Below are positions 11,693 through 22,983 of a DNA stretch of 64,000 nucleotides, one piece after another. Position 1 is the first letter of the stretch. Every line of letters begins with the position of its first letter. The notes under the pieces were generated by a model. The model worked only from the letters and a program-made list of their open reading frames with translations, had not been told where the DNA came from and did not search any database. The stretch comes from Aphelenchoides besseyi (Eukaryota > Nematoda > Chromadorea > Rhabditida > Aphelenchoididae): NCBI GenBank assembly GCA_024699855.1, contig JAMPIQ010000003.1:6386001-6450000 (forward strand), given 5' to 3'. The translations under genes were made by a program, and so were the position numbers.

Positions 11693-12933
11693 CTGCGTTC
11701 CAACGGCCAAAGAGCGTCCCGTTGGTTTGTTCGATGCTGCAAGTCAGGAATCTCACTTCTCATCAGTCTCCCGAGCTTAAGTAAGCGTTTTAAGTTTTGT
11801 GCTCAATCATCGTAATGAATTGTTTTGCCCAATCTAAGAATAAAATGATTTCAATTCAATCGACGGAAAATTTAATTGTGATTTTTAAGATCAAATTCCG
11901 AAAATCTCGATTACTGTGCTTCGATCGTTCGTCAACGAGACTACGAGAACTACTTGAGTACGCGGCTGTTGCCTCTCCACCAACAGTCTCGAATATTTCC
12001 CGTATGCTGAAGTCGAAGCAAACAAAGTAATCAGCAGACTTTGCAGATTTTGGCGTTGAATGCCGAGATCTCGATCATTCGCCAGAAAATCGTTCGAAAC
12101 AGCGGAGTCACGGGCATCTATCAACTACAGTTCTGGAAAGATGCATTGAACGTGTTGGCCGGTGAACAACGTGGACCAGTACCACGGTAAGAAAACATAA
12201 TGAAGTTAATCAATGATGTTTCTTGCAGACAACCCGTGGTTCGTGCACTTCAACAACAGGAAGTTGTTACTGCGAAATTGTTGCCCGTCTTTCAACAACT
12301 GGTCAGTTCGCGACAAGAGACTCTCGGTGATCGTCCATTTGCATCAACAAAGAAATTGGAAGAGAACTCGGCATCTGTTCATGGAAATTTGATTCGATTA
12401 ATAGGTGCTCAGCTAAATTACGAATCTTTCAATTCATCAACCGAATTTTCCAATGCCGCACAGCAGATGGGCGTTGCCGTGGGAGTTGCTACGTTAATGA
12501 GGTGGTTATATTTGAAGAAGTGATTTCAAGCGTCAATTTAGAGCGACCGTTCCGTTGCTTAAAGAGGGAGTTCTTCTGTTACCAACAGATTTGCTTTCTC
12601 TACACAATTTGAATCACAATTCATTTTCTCGTAGAGATTTTTCTCACGGCTTAAAAGGAGTAGCCAAAGATCTTGTTCAGGTATGTTTGCTCGTTTCGTA
12701 GACTTACCTCTTGATTTTAGATTGCCGAAAAACAGCTCAAGAACGTTCGATCAAAACGCGATGCGATTCCATCAGAATTACGCTCTGCGTTCCTTAGTTC
12801 GGGTATTCGTGTGGATCACGTTCTGTCGTGTGTTCAGAAGCGAGATTACAATCTTTTAAGTTCCGAACTCCAACAACCACCGCTTTTCGCTTCTTGGAAG
12901 TTGTGGTGGCGCTACAAAAGAAATTTGTTTTAA
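11668..12933 (+). CDS. NDUFAF6: NDUFAF6-like complex I assembly factor (phytoene/squalene synthase fold)
   Basis: Six exons: 11668-11780, 11890-12001, 12047-12186, 12229-12501, 12542-12680, 12721-12933. The family start motif is present as YCASIVRQRDYENYLSTRLL, followed by LALNAEISIIRQ, the trans-prenyltransferase-like middle with GVATLMRATV and LLPTDL, and a C-terminal motif near ASWKLWWRYKRNLF. NDUFAF6 acts in the matrix early in complex I assembly. The ATG at 11668 gives a leader rich in Arg, Ser, Val and Ala with no acidic residue over the first about 35 positions, as for a mitochondrial presequence. That start lies inside the last exon of EMC5. The next ATG, 11734, would remove most of that leader. 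Confidence 0.85.
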
Positions 12934-13049
12934 ATAAACAGTTAGGATATTTTGCATGTTCATAACAAAAGGGTCATGTTGCCAAATACATCGGTATTCA
13001 AACGTTTTAAGTAGATTTGCTTTAAAAGATTCAATGAGAACTGTTAGTA

Positions 13050-13467
13050 ATGTTGAGTCGATTTCTTCATAACGCCATAGGGTTCGTCCATCGGCCACAA
13101 CTGAGTCGTTGTCTTCACGTCTCATCTCCATTGACAGTGCAAGGAAAACTGGCTGCAATTTACACGTGCAAAGTCTGCAACAGTCGACAGGTAAACTCAT
13201 TGCATTCGCGACGTTGAGTCGATGTTTCAGGGGCCAAAAACATTTTCGAAGCGATCGTACGAACAGGGAGTGGTGATCATAACTTGCAGTTCTTGTCAAA
13301 ATCATCATGTCTTTGCCGACAATTTGGGATGGTTTTCGGATTTGGAAGGAAAACGAAACATTGAGGATGTTTTGGCCGAAAAAGGAGAGCAAGTAACACG
13401 ATTGAACACCACAGACATTCTCGAGTTGACGTTAAAGTCGAGCGATGAACAGATAGAATCAAAGTGA
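13050..13467 (+). CDS. DNLZ: DNL-type zinc-finger protein (mitochondrial Hsp70 escort, Zim17/Tim15/DNLZ)
   Basis: Two exons: 13050-13190 and 13231-13467. An Arg/Ser-containing presequence precedes the DNL zinc finger: [12 protein letters not shown], the [20 protein letters not shown] block and [11 protein letters not shown], which contain the two CxxC pairs and the DNL triplet. The conserved Asp and the [10 protein letters not shown] tail are also present. The family keeps the mitochondrial Hsp70 soluble and active. At about 125 aa the size is normal. It lies about 115 bases after NDUFAF6 on the same strand. Confidence 0.93.
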
Positions 13468-14639
13468 ATTGTCATTTTTTCGCATTTTTGTATGAAAGTT
13501 CTCGATAAACAAGACTTCTAAGATTGGCACATTCTTGGAGATAAAGAAGATTAAGAACATATGTCTTGTGCTCAGCTTCTTTTTTAATTTCATTGATGGA
13601 CGAAGAATCTGACAAGAAACAAAGTTCGATATTGGTCATTTTTATAAAACTGCAACGTGAAGAACCACTGGAAAATGGACTAAAAACGAATTGGAAATTG
13701 GAGACACGCAAAAGGGGTTTCATTGAATTTGGCAATCGCTTCTCGCGGACACTCCGACGGTTTTTTAAGCGATGAGAAAGTGGTCGTATATGAAAGATTA
13801 GTGGCTTGAAGGGAAAGATCGAAATACAATTGAGGTGCTTCTGGGTTCTCAAAAACATCTTTGACTCATATTAGTGAGTTTATTAAATTTGTATACGTGA
13901 AAACCCATACAATTAATGTGCTGTTGAACATCTTATCAAATATGAGACTGCTGCTATTTTGAGTCTACTAATTGGTTTATATTTGTTCACTGAGTCTTCC
14001 GCAGACGGGAATCGTGATTTTATTGCGCAAGCGAAGCCCATGACGATATCGTGACCTTCCACTCTCTTCACGTTGAAATGGACAACGAAGCATGAGAGGC
14101 GATTGCTCGTACATTGTCGTGCATTTTCGGTCTTCGCGTGTTTGTGCAGATTTTGGACGCGAGAAGACCGTTGGCCCGTAAGTCTTGCGGTATTTGATGG
14201 TGACTGAATTTCTTTGTTGAGTCTGAGGGTCCACAGTCAACACTTTTCTTGGATTCGACTCTTGCACGATCAATCGTCAAAACAGATATTCAGTGGACAT
14301 TTGTTATCGAATTATCATAATAACAGATGATTCACTTTTATAATTCTTCTTGTTTTTTGTTATCCACATCTTGTTGTTATAAATTTAGAGGCCTATATTT
14401 ATGTCTTTATTTTTTAAGTCCACAGCTGTGAAGTTCGCAAACATTCATTTCGCTAAACATCGCTTTGTACTTTCTCATGAATCATAGTCAGATATCCGCT
14501 TGTTAGAGTGACCGTGTCGACTAACACCAATGAGCTTTAATTTCTTTGTTATTATACGCAATTTCACTATTATTTTCTTGTTTAGGCTAACTCACCATAT
14601 CAATTTTTTCAACATGTAATTTCTCGTTGATGAATAGAA
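13468..14639. other. Intergenic stretch with weak open frames only
   Basis: Open frames at 13472-13858 (minus), 13566-13775 (plus) and 13977-14273 (minus). The last encodes a basic, fairly natural-looking about 95-residue peptide, but its only possible starts are non-ATG and no exon joins to it. The region from 14280 to 14639 is AT-rich and probably upstream sequence of the GPCR gene. No RNA gene recognised. Confidence 0.4.
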
Positions 14640-16199
14640 ATGGACGAAGACCTGTGGCTTCTGGAAGAAAGTGCCTATTTCAACGTCTGTGACATTCGAC
14701 CTCATGATACACAGAGCAGTGAGAATCAGGTTTGTGCTCTTTTCCGATGACTTATTCTCGATTCAGGAGGCAATTGCATTGGTTTGGTGGATGAACGTGG
14801 TTTTGCTTCCGGCAATTGCCGTCCTCGGTTTCTTGTGCAATCTATTGAACTTGCTAGTTTTGACAAGCAACAAAGCAGCACGTCGTATGCCGTCATGGTC
14901 AGTTAAAATCGTGTACTAGTTATTTTATCGCAAAATTTTCAGGCATTTTCTTGTCGCTTTGGCGTTATTCGATTCACTATTTCTTTTCTTTGCAACTTTA
15001 GAAGTTACTCCTGCTTCTTTGCACACGTTTCTTGCGTCTCCAACTTTGAACTCGTTTTACACACGGTCCGTTCTATACGTACGAACCATGGCCTCAACAT
15101 TTTTTCGAGCATCAATTTTGTAAGCTCAGGAACCTCACAATCTGATCACCTTAATTTTCAGAATTGTTGTCGCTTTCAATTTGGAACGTTACGTTTGTGT
15201 TTGTCGCCCACTTTGGGCTCATCGGATGTGTACGTCACGGGTTTCAAAAACCGCTGTATTCGTTTCTTTTGCCGTTGCTTTCGCTTGCAGTTTGCAATGG
15301 CCATTGGTTTACAAAGCGGTTAAATGTTGGGATGGAGGAAAAGAACACGAGTACTACGTAATCACAATGAGTGATGATCCAACACTTCAAGTGATTAGTT
15401 AAATCTCGACATGATAATAACCATTTGTTTGCAGACCTACTTTACTATAATGAACTATATTTCATTGATAATTTTCAATCTTCTGCCAATTTGCTTACTA
15501 TTTGTTCTTAATATTCAATTGGTGCGAACACTAAGACAAGTAGTAGATCAGGATCGACGAAGAAGCAGTGGAGCGGATACAGAAGGAATGCTACAACAAG
15601 TTCAACTCAACGTACAGTTTCAACTTTTTGAATTCACCAACCGAATTCATTTCAGGACGAATCAGGAGCCAGCAGATTGAACGCAAACACAATGCTTCTC
15701 GCCGTTGTTCTTCTTCTTTTTCTTTGTATCGGACCACAAGCTCCGGCGCGGCTTTTAGCCGACTACTACGGACTTTACCACGTAAATGTCGTTATCTACA
15801 TGTCCATTAGTCAACTGGTGAGTTCACGGATCTGTTACTTAATGTTCGAATTACTTTCAGTTGGTTTTCTTAAACGCGTCCCTCAACTTTTGCCTCTATT
15901 GTCTTGTTTCTAAACGCTATCGTTCACTTTTGCGCGAATCTCTTTACAAATTGTTATCGAAAAAAGAAAAATGGTGCGTGTGGCCGGGAATTCAATTGAA
16001 ATCAAAGTTCTCAGCACTTTTACTTTCACCAAATACGTTTATAACCGAAGAGCATCTAATGATGGTGGATCATCGAGCACGTGAACCGACTCCGTGAGTT
16101 TATCGTTTTGATCTGCGAACGTTGTTTTGTAGCGTTCCACATTTTGGTGAATACGCGGTGCTTACTTGTCCAGCGCCATCATCATGCACTCAACTTTGA
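14640..16199 (+). CDS. Rhodopsin-family GPCR, FMRFamide-receptor-like
   Basis: Eight exons: 14640-14729, 14767-14897, 14943-15119, 15162-15390, 15435-15611, 15656-15817, 15861-16093, 16133-16199. Seven hydrophobic helices can be traced. TM1 contains GFLCNLLNLLVL. TM3 ends in ERYVCVCRP (Glu-Arg-Tyr for the usual DRY). TM5 contains NLLPICLLFVLNIQL. TM7 carries NASLNFCLY in place of NPxxY. The ERY-xCVCRP pattern and the overall spacing resemble nematode FMRFamide peptide receptors. The C-terminus ends SSCTQL, which fits a PDZ ligand. The ligand cannot be named. Confidence 0.82.
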
Positions 16200-16617
16200 T
16201 TCAACCTCAATTACTCGACTTTCTTCTTTTGACGTTGTTGAAACCTCAGTATACGACTTTCGTTAAATGTCATTGACTCACTCTTAATACCGGTTAGGTT
16301 CTTTGTTGTTGGAAAGTGCGAAATGAAGCAGAATTTAGTAAACCTCAAGAGTTCATATGTCAATGAAAGATTAAATGTTTTCGAACACGATTGAAAGGTA
16401 AGTTTCTCGAAATAATTTGCGATCTCTGTAATCGTGAGTTTGAAACGCTTCTAAAATGGAACTGTAAACCTTGACTTGTTAATCAAATAAGAGGTAATGC
16501 GTGGAGTTAAACTTTGAGATGCCGATTAATAATTAAACAGAAGAGCGGACGCATTTCTCAAGAGATTGCTGTTCATTGAGGAACGCATGTTTGTGCATGA
16601 ATTAGAAAGATTGAGTG
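16200..16617. other. Intergenic between two GPCR genes
   Basis: AT-rich, presumably the 3' region of the first GPCR gene and the promoter of the next. No open frame, repeat or RNA structure was recognised. Confidence 0.5.
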
Positions 16618-17814
16618 ATGTCTACAAACGAGTCTTTGGATGAAACGTGTGTTTTCGACGATGATTTCTTTCGTACGATGCTTCATCGTGAGATCATTAA
16701 ACTCCTCATAGGTTCTACACTCTTAACGGTTTATCTTCGTTTGTTGTTTATTCTTACGACCCAGAAAACGTATTATTCAAATATATTCTATCGTCTCATT
16801 GCAATCAATGGATTTTACGTAGAACTGCAAATGCAAGAGACGTTTTAATGAGTGATTTCAGGGCATTTTTGTTTACTGTTGTGTATTTTCAACAAACAAG
16901 CTGATCATAATATTGTGGTGTTTTAATTCTGACTTAAGTTATCTCGAAGAACCGTCGTATTTTAAAACACCATTGTTGAGTTTACAATACGTTTTTGGTG
17001 AAGGGATGTCTATTATTGGCTTATTCATGTCGTTCAATCGATTTGTGTGCGTGTATAGCATTCACAATTACGATCATGTAAGTTTTGGAAGATTCGACAG
17101 CAATAATTGTGCTCATTAGCTGTGGAAACAAGCATTTCCGTGGTTCTTCATTTGTTCATTGGGTTTCCCCATTCTTGGATTTCTCGATTTCTACGGCGCC
17201 CAGTCGTCGTTCATTCCAATCTGCTTTCCGAATGCTCCGTGGTTAAACTACCTTGATTTCGACGTGCACATCGTAATCAACTCATGGGTGCGAGTTCGAA
17301 GGCTTATATACGTAGAAATTTCTTTTCAGGTTTCTCACAACACTATGGCACTCGTTCTTGATGGAAGTCTGACAGTTCCGTGTTTTGTATTGAATCTGTC
17401 GACAATCATTTTATTCAAAAAGCGCCGCGGAAATGATGGAAGTAGCGGACGCAATGCAAACCGTCTGACTACTTCATTGATTTACATGACAATTGGCGAT
17501 TTCTCTGTTCATTTAACGTGGGCCATAATTGATGTACGTAATGATTGCGATTCGTTAAAGTAACTTATTCCATATAGTATGTCATCTTCATAAGTGCAAC
17601 CTTTGAGTTTGCTGCACCCGCATTCTCAGTATTATGTGCTCTAAATGTCCACGTTCTCGACATACTAGCGTTGTTTCCCGTTCTCTTGATCTTGTCGTGT
17701 TCACAAACTCTGCGCAAGGAAATGTTGAATTTCGATTGTTTGAAAGACGAAAGAACGTGGGCGAAACTCGTCAGCACCAATACACTCAACTCACGACTGC
17801 GAACACAAGTGTAG
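16618..17814 (+). CDS. Nematode serpentine chemoreceptor (Srg/Srv type)
   Basis: Five exons: 16618-16818, 16862-17077, 17120-17287, 17330-17533, 17578-17814. Seven hydrophobic helices; early motif FYRLIAINGIFVY, TM3 end SFNRFVCVYSI, and TM7 region FEFAAPAFSVLCALNVHVLD then LFPVLLILSCSQTLRK. These features and the length (about 340 aa) fit the Srg superfamily of nematode chemosensory receptors, closest by eye to Srv/Srg. Such genes are typically expressed in sensory neurons. It is in tandem with the GPCR upstream but not a close paralogue of it. Confidence 0.78.
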
Positions 17815-17968
17815 CACCAAGCGAGTTGTTGTTCTGAAATAAAAATTTGCATGAAAAGGAATTCACAATTTGAATGTTTGTAAGAAGACAACGATCAGCT
17901 CATCGTTATTGTGCGTTTGAACGGTCGTTTAAAATTGTCGGTTCGGTCTTCGATCTCTGCTTCACGAT

Positions 17969-19455
17969 ATGGCTGTTCCACCTGCACCGGCCAAAATTGC
18001 AATAAACGACAAGATAAAAGATACGTGGATCGTGAAGAAAAAACTAGGCGAAGGTACATTGTACTTGAATGAGATGTCCTATGGTTTTTAGGGTCCTGTG
18101 GAACCGTGTATCTTGTTCAAAGTGCAAAACATCCTGGAATTGAGGTAACAATTACATTACAATGAAATAGAATTGATTGGTTTCAGGGCAGAGCTGCTAG
18201 TGAGTTGTTGTATACTTGTTCAAATGTACCTATTAACAATTGAAATTTAAGTGAAAGTTGAACCGTTTATGAAGCATCGAGATGACGAGATTCTTAAGAT
18301 GGAAGTCTTCGTGTTGCGTAAAATGCAACCGTCAAAGCACGCTTGTCGATTACTTTCGGCCGGTAAAGAAAAAAACTTCAGGTATCCTGCAACAAGAACA
18401 CTGATTCTGAGTTTTGTCTAGTTACATGGTCATTTCTTTACTTGGCAAAGAGCTTTCCGAACTGCGTCGACGTTATCCGGATCGTAAAATGCCCGCTGGT
18501 ACTACGTTGAAGATAGGCTTACAATGTTTGCAAGCGGTGCAAGATCTCCACATCGCCGGTTTTGTTCATCGTATATTTCATATCGTAGATTTTAATTAAC
18601 TTTTTGGTTTCAGGCGACATCAAACCGACAAATTTTGCTTGTGGTGCTGTTAACCGTCACGTCATTTACATTTTTGATTTCGGACTTGCACGTCAATATC
18701 TTACTTCGTTAGACGGAAAAGGAAAACTTCGCGATCCGCGTACGAAGGTCTCGTTTCGCGGAACCGTTCGTTATTGTTCGGTCAACGTTCATCAATACAA
18801 AGAACAAGGCCGTCATGACGATCTATGGAGTTTGTTGGTACGTGAAATATTTGCGTTCATTAAACAATCGCCATTTAGTACATGCTCATTGAACTATTGA
18901 CTTCATCGTTACCGTGGAAGGGAATGACGCGGCAAGTGCTTAGACATTGCACTCAAAACAGAATACGTTTAGTCGTGATTCGGGTGCATTGAAGGAGACG
19001 GTAACTGATGCTCGTCTTTGTCAAGGATGTCCTCCTTCATTTGGTGAAATTAACGGTGCTTTGAAAAAATTGACTTATAACGACACTCCAAATTATGATC
19101 AATTTCGCGAGCTTTTCAAACGTGATTTGAACGCTGTCAAAGGAAAAACGTTAGTTTTAGCAGACTTATTGAATATATTCTCATTTAGGGTCGAACCGTT
19201 CGAATGGGAGATGACCAAGCCCAAAGCAGCATCAGAAGAACCGCATGTTCAAGACAAAGATGAAAAAGCAGAAATTGATAAGGTTGGAGATGATGGTCAT
19301 TGAAAGGTTATAAGTTCATCTTGCAGATGGAAGACACTGACACCCATCGCGACGTAGACGAGTCCGTCGAATCGGCTATGTCCGATCAGGAATCAAATAC
19401 GAAAGGATTTGCGAAAGAAGATACCCTAGAGGGTTGTGCCGATGTTAACAAATGA
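17969..19455 (+). CDS. TTBK-like casein kinase 1 family protein kinase
   Basis: Ten exons: 17969-18053, 18092-18144, 18187-18199, 18252-18381, 18422-18570, 18614-18837, 18879-18931, 18973-19149, 19189-19282, 19327-19455. Glycine loop GEGSCGTVYLV, catalytic loop HRDIKPTNFA, IFDFGLARQY, and the TTBK-type FRGTVRYCSVNVH then GRHDDLWSLLYM. The Lys of the N-lobe is in AAMKVEP. The catalytic residues are intact, so the kinase should be active. The acidic tail after FEWEM is typical of the nematode TTBK-like expansion, often germline or sperm expressed. Exon 3 is a 13-base microexon. The intron 18932-18972 has a GC-AG boundary: only the GCAAGT donor keeps the frame. AATAAA near 19484. Confidence 0.88.
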
Positions 19456-19508
19456 AGTTGTTAAGAAGTTTACGAGAATAGAATAAAGCTTGTAATTGAG
19501 ACTCGTTT

Positions 19509-21098
19509 TTATTCAGTAAGTACACGCATACAAAGATTTGACACTACTGCTTGCAATTTTTGTACACTTCCGCTAAACGGAATCAATTCGCCATCAACAA
19601 CAAACGGACTTTGTCGTGCATCTTCCAACGATTCGAGTCGAAATGCGCGAACTTTGACGTAGTGACAAAACGGCAATTCCAGATGCTGATGCGTTTCAAA
19701 TGCCGTGAGAAATTTGGCTATTGCAGTGCGATTCGCGATGTCACGTTTGAGAATGTAAGTCAAATGCATTTGCTGTTCGTTCAACTGAGCGTCCGGAGCA
19801 TAGATGTTAATGTTCGATATATGTGATGTAGAAACCTTAATTGCAAGGACGTCAACTTTGTTTTTTCACCAGTCGATTACCGCATAAACTGAAATGAATT
19901 CGTCTTCGAGTGTTTTCCATTTCGATTGAACTGGAACGTCGAGATTCGGAATTTCAGTTTGAACATGTGAACTCCATACGTCGGAGGTTTTCGTGCTATC
20001 CACATGATTGGGCTGTTTTTCTATTAACTGAAAATCTAATTGTTTACTGTTCAATTCAGGAACAGGTACCTTCTCTCCGTATACAGAAATTGGCTCTGTT
20101 TCATCGGGTGCAAGATCACTTGGTGCTTCCAAATAAGATAGTCGGGCACGATAAGAACGAAGAGCTGAAATGATCCAATGCATTAAACCGCAACAGTTGC
20201 AATCAAACGTACATAAAATACGTCGTATAGCACCCCAAAAGAAACGATTTCCACCGCAAATTGTGCGAAGAGACTCACTTTCGATGTCTGAAACGGAAGT
20301 CGATTTTATTTTTCTCCAACGTTCCTACCAATTTCAGCCAAAAGACCCCAACCAATGGATAGAAACGAGCCAAAGGTTCGATCGGGCGTTTGAATTTGAA
20401 TCAAATTCACTGGCAGTGAAATAGCATTCGGACTAGTTAGTGCTTCAATTGCAGTGTTCACAAAAACATCATTGTCGATTGGAAGTCTAAAAACCACGTT
20501 CTCTCCTTTAGAAAGCGAATCAATTCACCTTTGATGTGCAAATACCGATGATAACAATCCATTTCCAGAACCACATGGTACGATTGCGAACGGCAAATTG
20601 GAGAGAATTTGCGTGCAGTCCGAACGTTCGATGATTGCGTTTACGACCTAAAATTGTTTAGAACAAAAAAACTATATCTTACCTCAAAAATCAGCCCATC
20701 ACCCGAGACGATGAGTATAGCGTTAAAATCGAGAAGATCAGTTCGTGTTCTTACAATGTTAGCGGCATGACCCGGAAATTCTAAACGATTACAACGATTG
20801 GAAACTCTACAGCAAGTCAACTAACCAGTTTTTATCAGTTCGAATCTAATTGCGTTTTGATTTAATGTTGGAAAGACTTTCTGTTTGAATATCCGCGCTC
20901 CTAATCCCGCTCCACTTTTGGGGTTCACGAAGATTAGTAAACGACGAGAAGAGTCGCTAATCGATGTGAATTCTGAAATAAGCAGAACGTTTAGATGGGC
21001 CCAGAAAAACCGTCCGTTCCTTCGACAATCAATGGGCTGTCAGTTTTGGAGCAACAACAACAACAACGTAACAAACACAACGTTTGCCCGCCGAACAT
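19509..21098 (-). CDS. sphk-1: Sphingosine kinase
   Basis: Minus-strand exons 21098-21011, 20972-20826, 20780-20683, 20647-20529, 20486-20329, 20287-20213, 20164-19881, 19835-19509 (about 430 aa). The DAGK-type catalytic domain shows RRLLIFVNPKSGAGLGARIF, the nucleotide-binding IVSGDGLIFEVVN, PCGSGNGLLSS, LSIGWGLLAEIDIESE and the C-terminal VRAFRLESL then FVVDGELIPF. These are the conserved regions of sphingosine kinases, which make sphingosine-1-phosphate. The N-terminus contains six consecutive Cys (LRCCCCCCSK), a candidate palmitoylation cluster. A long acidic and polar insert between C4 and C5 resembles the SPHK2-type insert. The gene is convergent with the kinase gene (19455/19509). Confidence 0.92.
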
Positions 21099-22136
21099 TT
21101 GAATCGGATATTAAATGAAGTTAGTCATCAACAAAAATGAAAGACGCAAATCTGAAAAGTCCAGGTATTCAAATGAACAGCACGAATTGGAAGCAATCAA
21201 TTAGGAAGTCAATTTTTTATCACGCTAACCACCACGTCTAAAGAGTAGTTAGTGGTTGAGGTCTTTTTCTTCGCTCTAGGAAAACAATTGAGAACATCAA
21301 TTAACGCATTCCACGACTCAGCAGTCGTAGATAAAAAGGTTCAAAGCGAAATCGTAAACGCGCAAAAAACTTGATAGGTCATTTCGCCGAATAGAACGCA
21401 CAGTTTAACTTTGATCTGATTCCAAAAACGTTCAGTTCGAACGAAAAAACGGCATTCAGCGAACGCTTCATCATATTTCTCTTTCAATCATTGTACGTAA
21501 TAACGCAAGTGTTTTTCGCCGTCATTCAGCTGTCATTAGCACGTGGTCCGTGGTGTTACAGCCGCTTCTTCATTCAAAACCCTATGACTCAATTCAAAAC
21601 AAAAATCGCGGTTCTGTGTTGACCAGCAATAAGTTCGTATTGCACGTACGAGTCATCAAAACAAGATAGCGAATCAGAGCTTTGAAGTGCAAACATGCGC
21701 GATCGAAAAGATCAACGGTCGGGAATCTTCCCAACCGCGAACTCGCGATCGTCGAAAGATCAAAACCGCCAATTTCGTAATTTTGTTTATTTTCGTTTTT
21801 GCTGTTAAGTGGATTGTGAAGTGCAAACATTTCAGGGCATCTTCGAGTTCAAACGACCGTTTCGTCATGACAACAAGACGACGCTACAACACGTCAAATA
21901 AAAAGAAAACAATTTTGAGATTGTTGAACGATTGGTTAAACGATTCAAACACACACTTTGACAGAAATTACTTTTCCGTCTAAAAACTTGACGAGTCAAA
22001 TGGATGGCAATTTAAGTGCCCACACACGATCATTACTGTCGACAGATCGAACCGTCAATTAAATTGAGAATCATGAGTCAAAATGATATTCAGTCAAATT
22101 CGAGGGCAATTTTAACTGCACAAACTCTTTAAAGCG
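21099..22136. other. Intergenic, about 1 kb
   Basis: Shared upstream region of sphingosine kinase (minus) and the homeobox gene (plus). Short frames at 21594-21983 on both strands overlap and have no splice logic. Homeobox genes often have long regulatory flanks, which could account for this gap. A further 5' exon of the homeobox gene could lie here. Confidence 0.45.
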
Positions 22137-22486
22137 ATGAGCGACAATCAAACTTTGAAAACGGTGAGTTCTGTCAACTGTTTCGTATTACAAGCGAATT
22201 CAGAGAACAAAGAAGCCTCGTACTCGCACTTCGTTTACTCCGTGGCAATTGGCAGCAATGGAGAGGTTTGTTCGTTTTGTATTTGAGTTCATTGTGCTTG
22301 CAGTAAGTTCCAAATTCAACAGTACTTGGTCGGACAAGCTCGAATCGAGTTCGCTACGCAGCTGCAATTGACTGAAGCTCAAGTAGTTTTGATTTGTTTG
22401 TTGAAATCGATCAGATTGTTTAGGTCAAAGTCTGGTGGCAGAACCGTCGAGCCAAAAATGGGAAAGCGCTACGCGGAATCTCCTAG
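22137..22486 (+). CDS. Very short homeodomain protein (VAX/NOT-like class)
   Basis: Four exons: 22137-22163, 22204-22265, 22304-22382, 22424-22486, with introns of 38-41 nt, giving about 76 residues. Nearly the whole protein is a homeodomain: N-terminal arm KKPRTRTSFTPWQL, helix 2 region QQYLVGQARIEFATQ, and recognition helix VKVWWQNRRAKNG. The arm and the QYLVG/LVG segment resemble VAX, EMX and NOT class homeodomains. Position 49 is Trp where Phe is almost invariant. Asn51 and Arg53 are present, so DNA binding is plausible. Only 9 residues precede and about 8 follow the domain. A missing 5' exon would explain the shortness; I found none. Confidence 0.82.
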
Positions 22487-22983
22487 ACGGTCGTTAATTC
22501 CGTTACTCTGCATAAACCGAAATCATCGAACATTTTTTTTACAAGTTGCAATCATCTTCTTAACTAATCAAAACCACAATAAACTACGAACAATTCTTTA
22601 ATCACCACAAACAAATATGAAGATCACCGCATTTGCAAAACACTTAATACGATCTGCTCCCGCGACTTGGCAGTGGTTGGAAATTCAGACCGCAGTTGTG
22701 CCTCAGCCTACAACAAAACGTTTTAGTCGCCGTCGTCTCTATAATTGTGATTTTATTTTGTCGGAAATAAGTCTTGTAGAATATGATCAATTATTTGACT
22801 AAGATTTATTATTGGCGAGCAATTTCGCTGTCCCGTAAGCGTAGGAATAGGTTGGAAAATTTTAGTTTGTTTTTGTAAACCAACTCTTTTGTATAAGCTC
22901 TCGTTCATGTTTAGACCTGTTGACTATTTCGTGTTAAATACTTATGTTGTTTGTAGAGATGCGGGCCAAGAGGTTTTTACGAG
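22487..22983. other. Intergenic, with one short frame
   Basis: A 61-codon frame with ATG at 22617-22802 gives a mildly basic N-terminus that could be a mitochondrial leader, but nothing joins to it and no motif is present. Otherwise AT-rich. Confidence 0.35.

Noticed and set aside
13977..14273. Minus-strand 98-codon basic frame between DNLZ and the GPCR gene
   Set aside because: It has no ATG start (only TTG/ATT-type), no splice partner and no recognisable motif.
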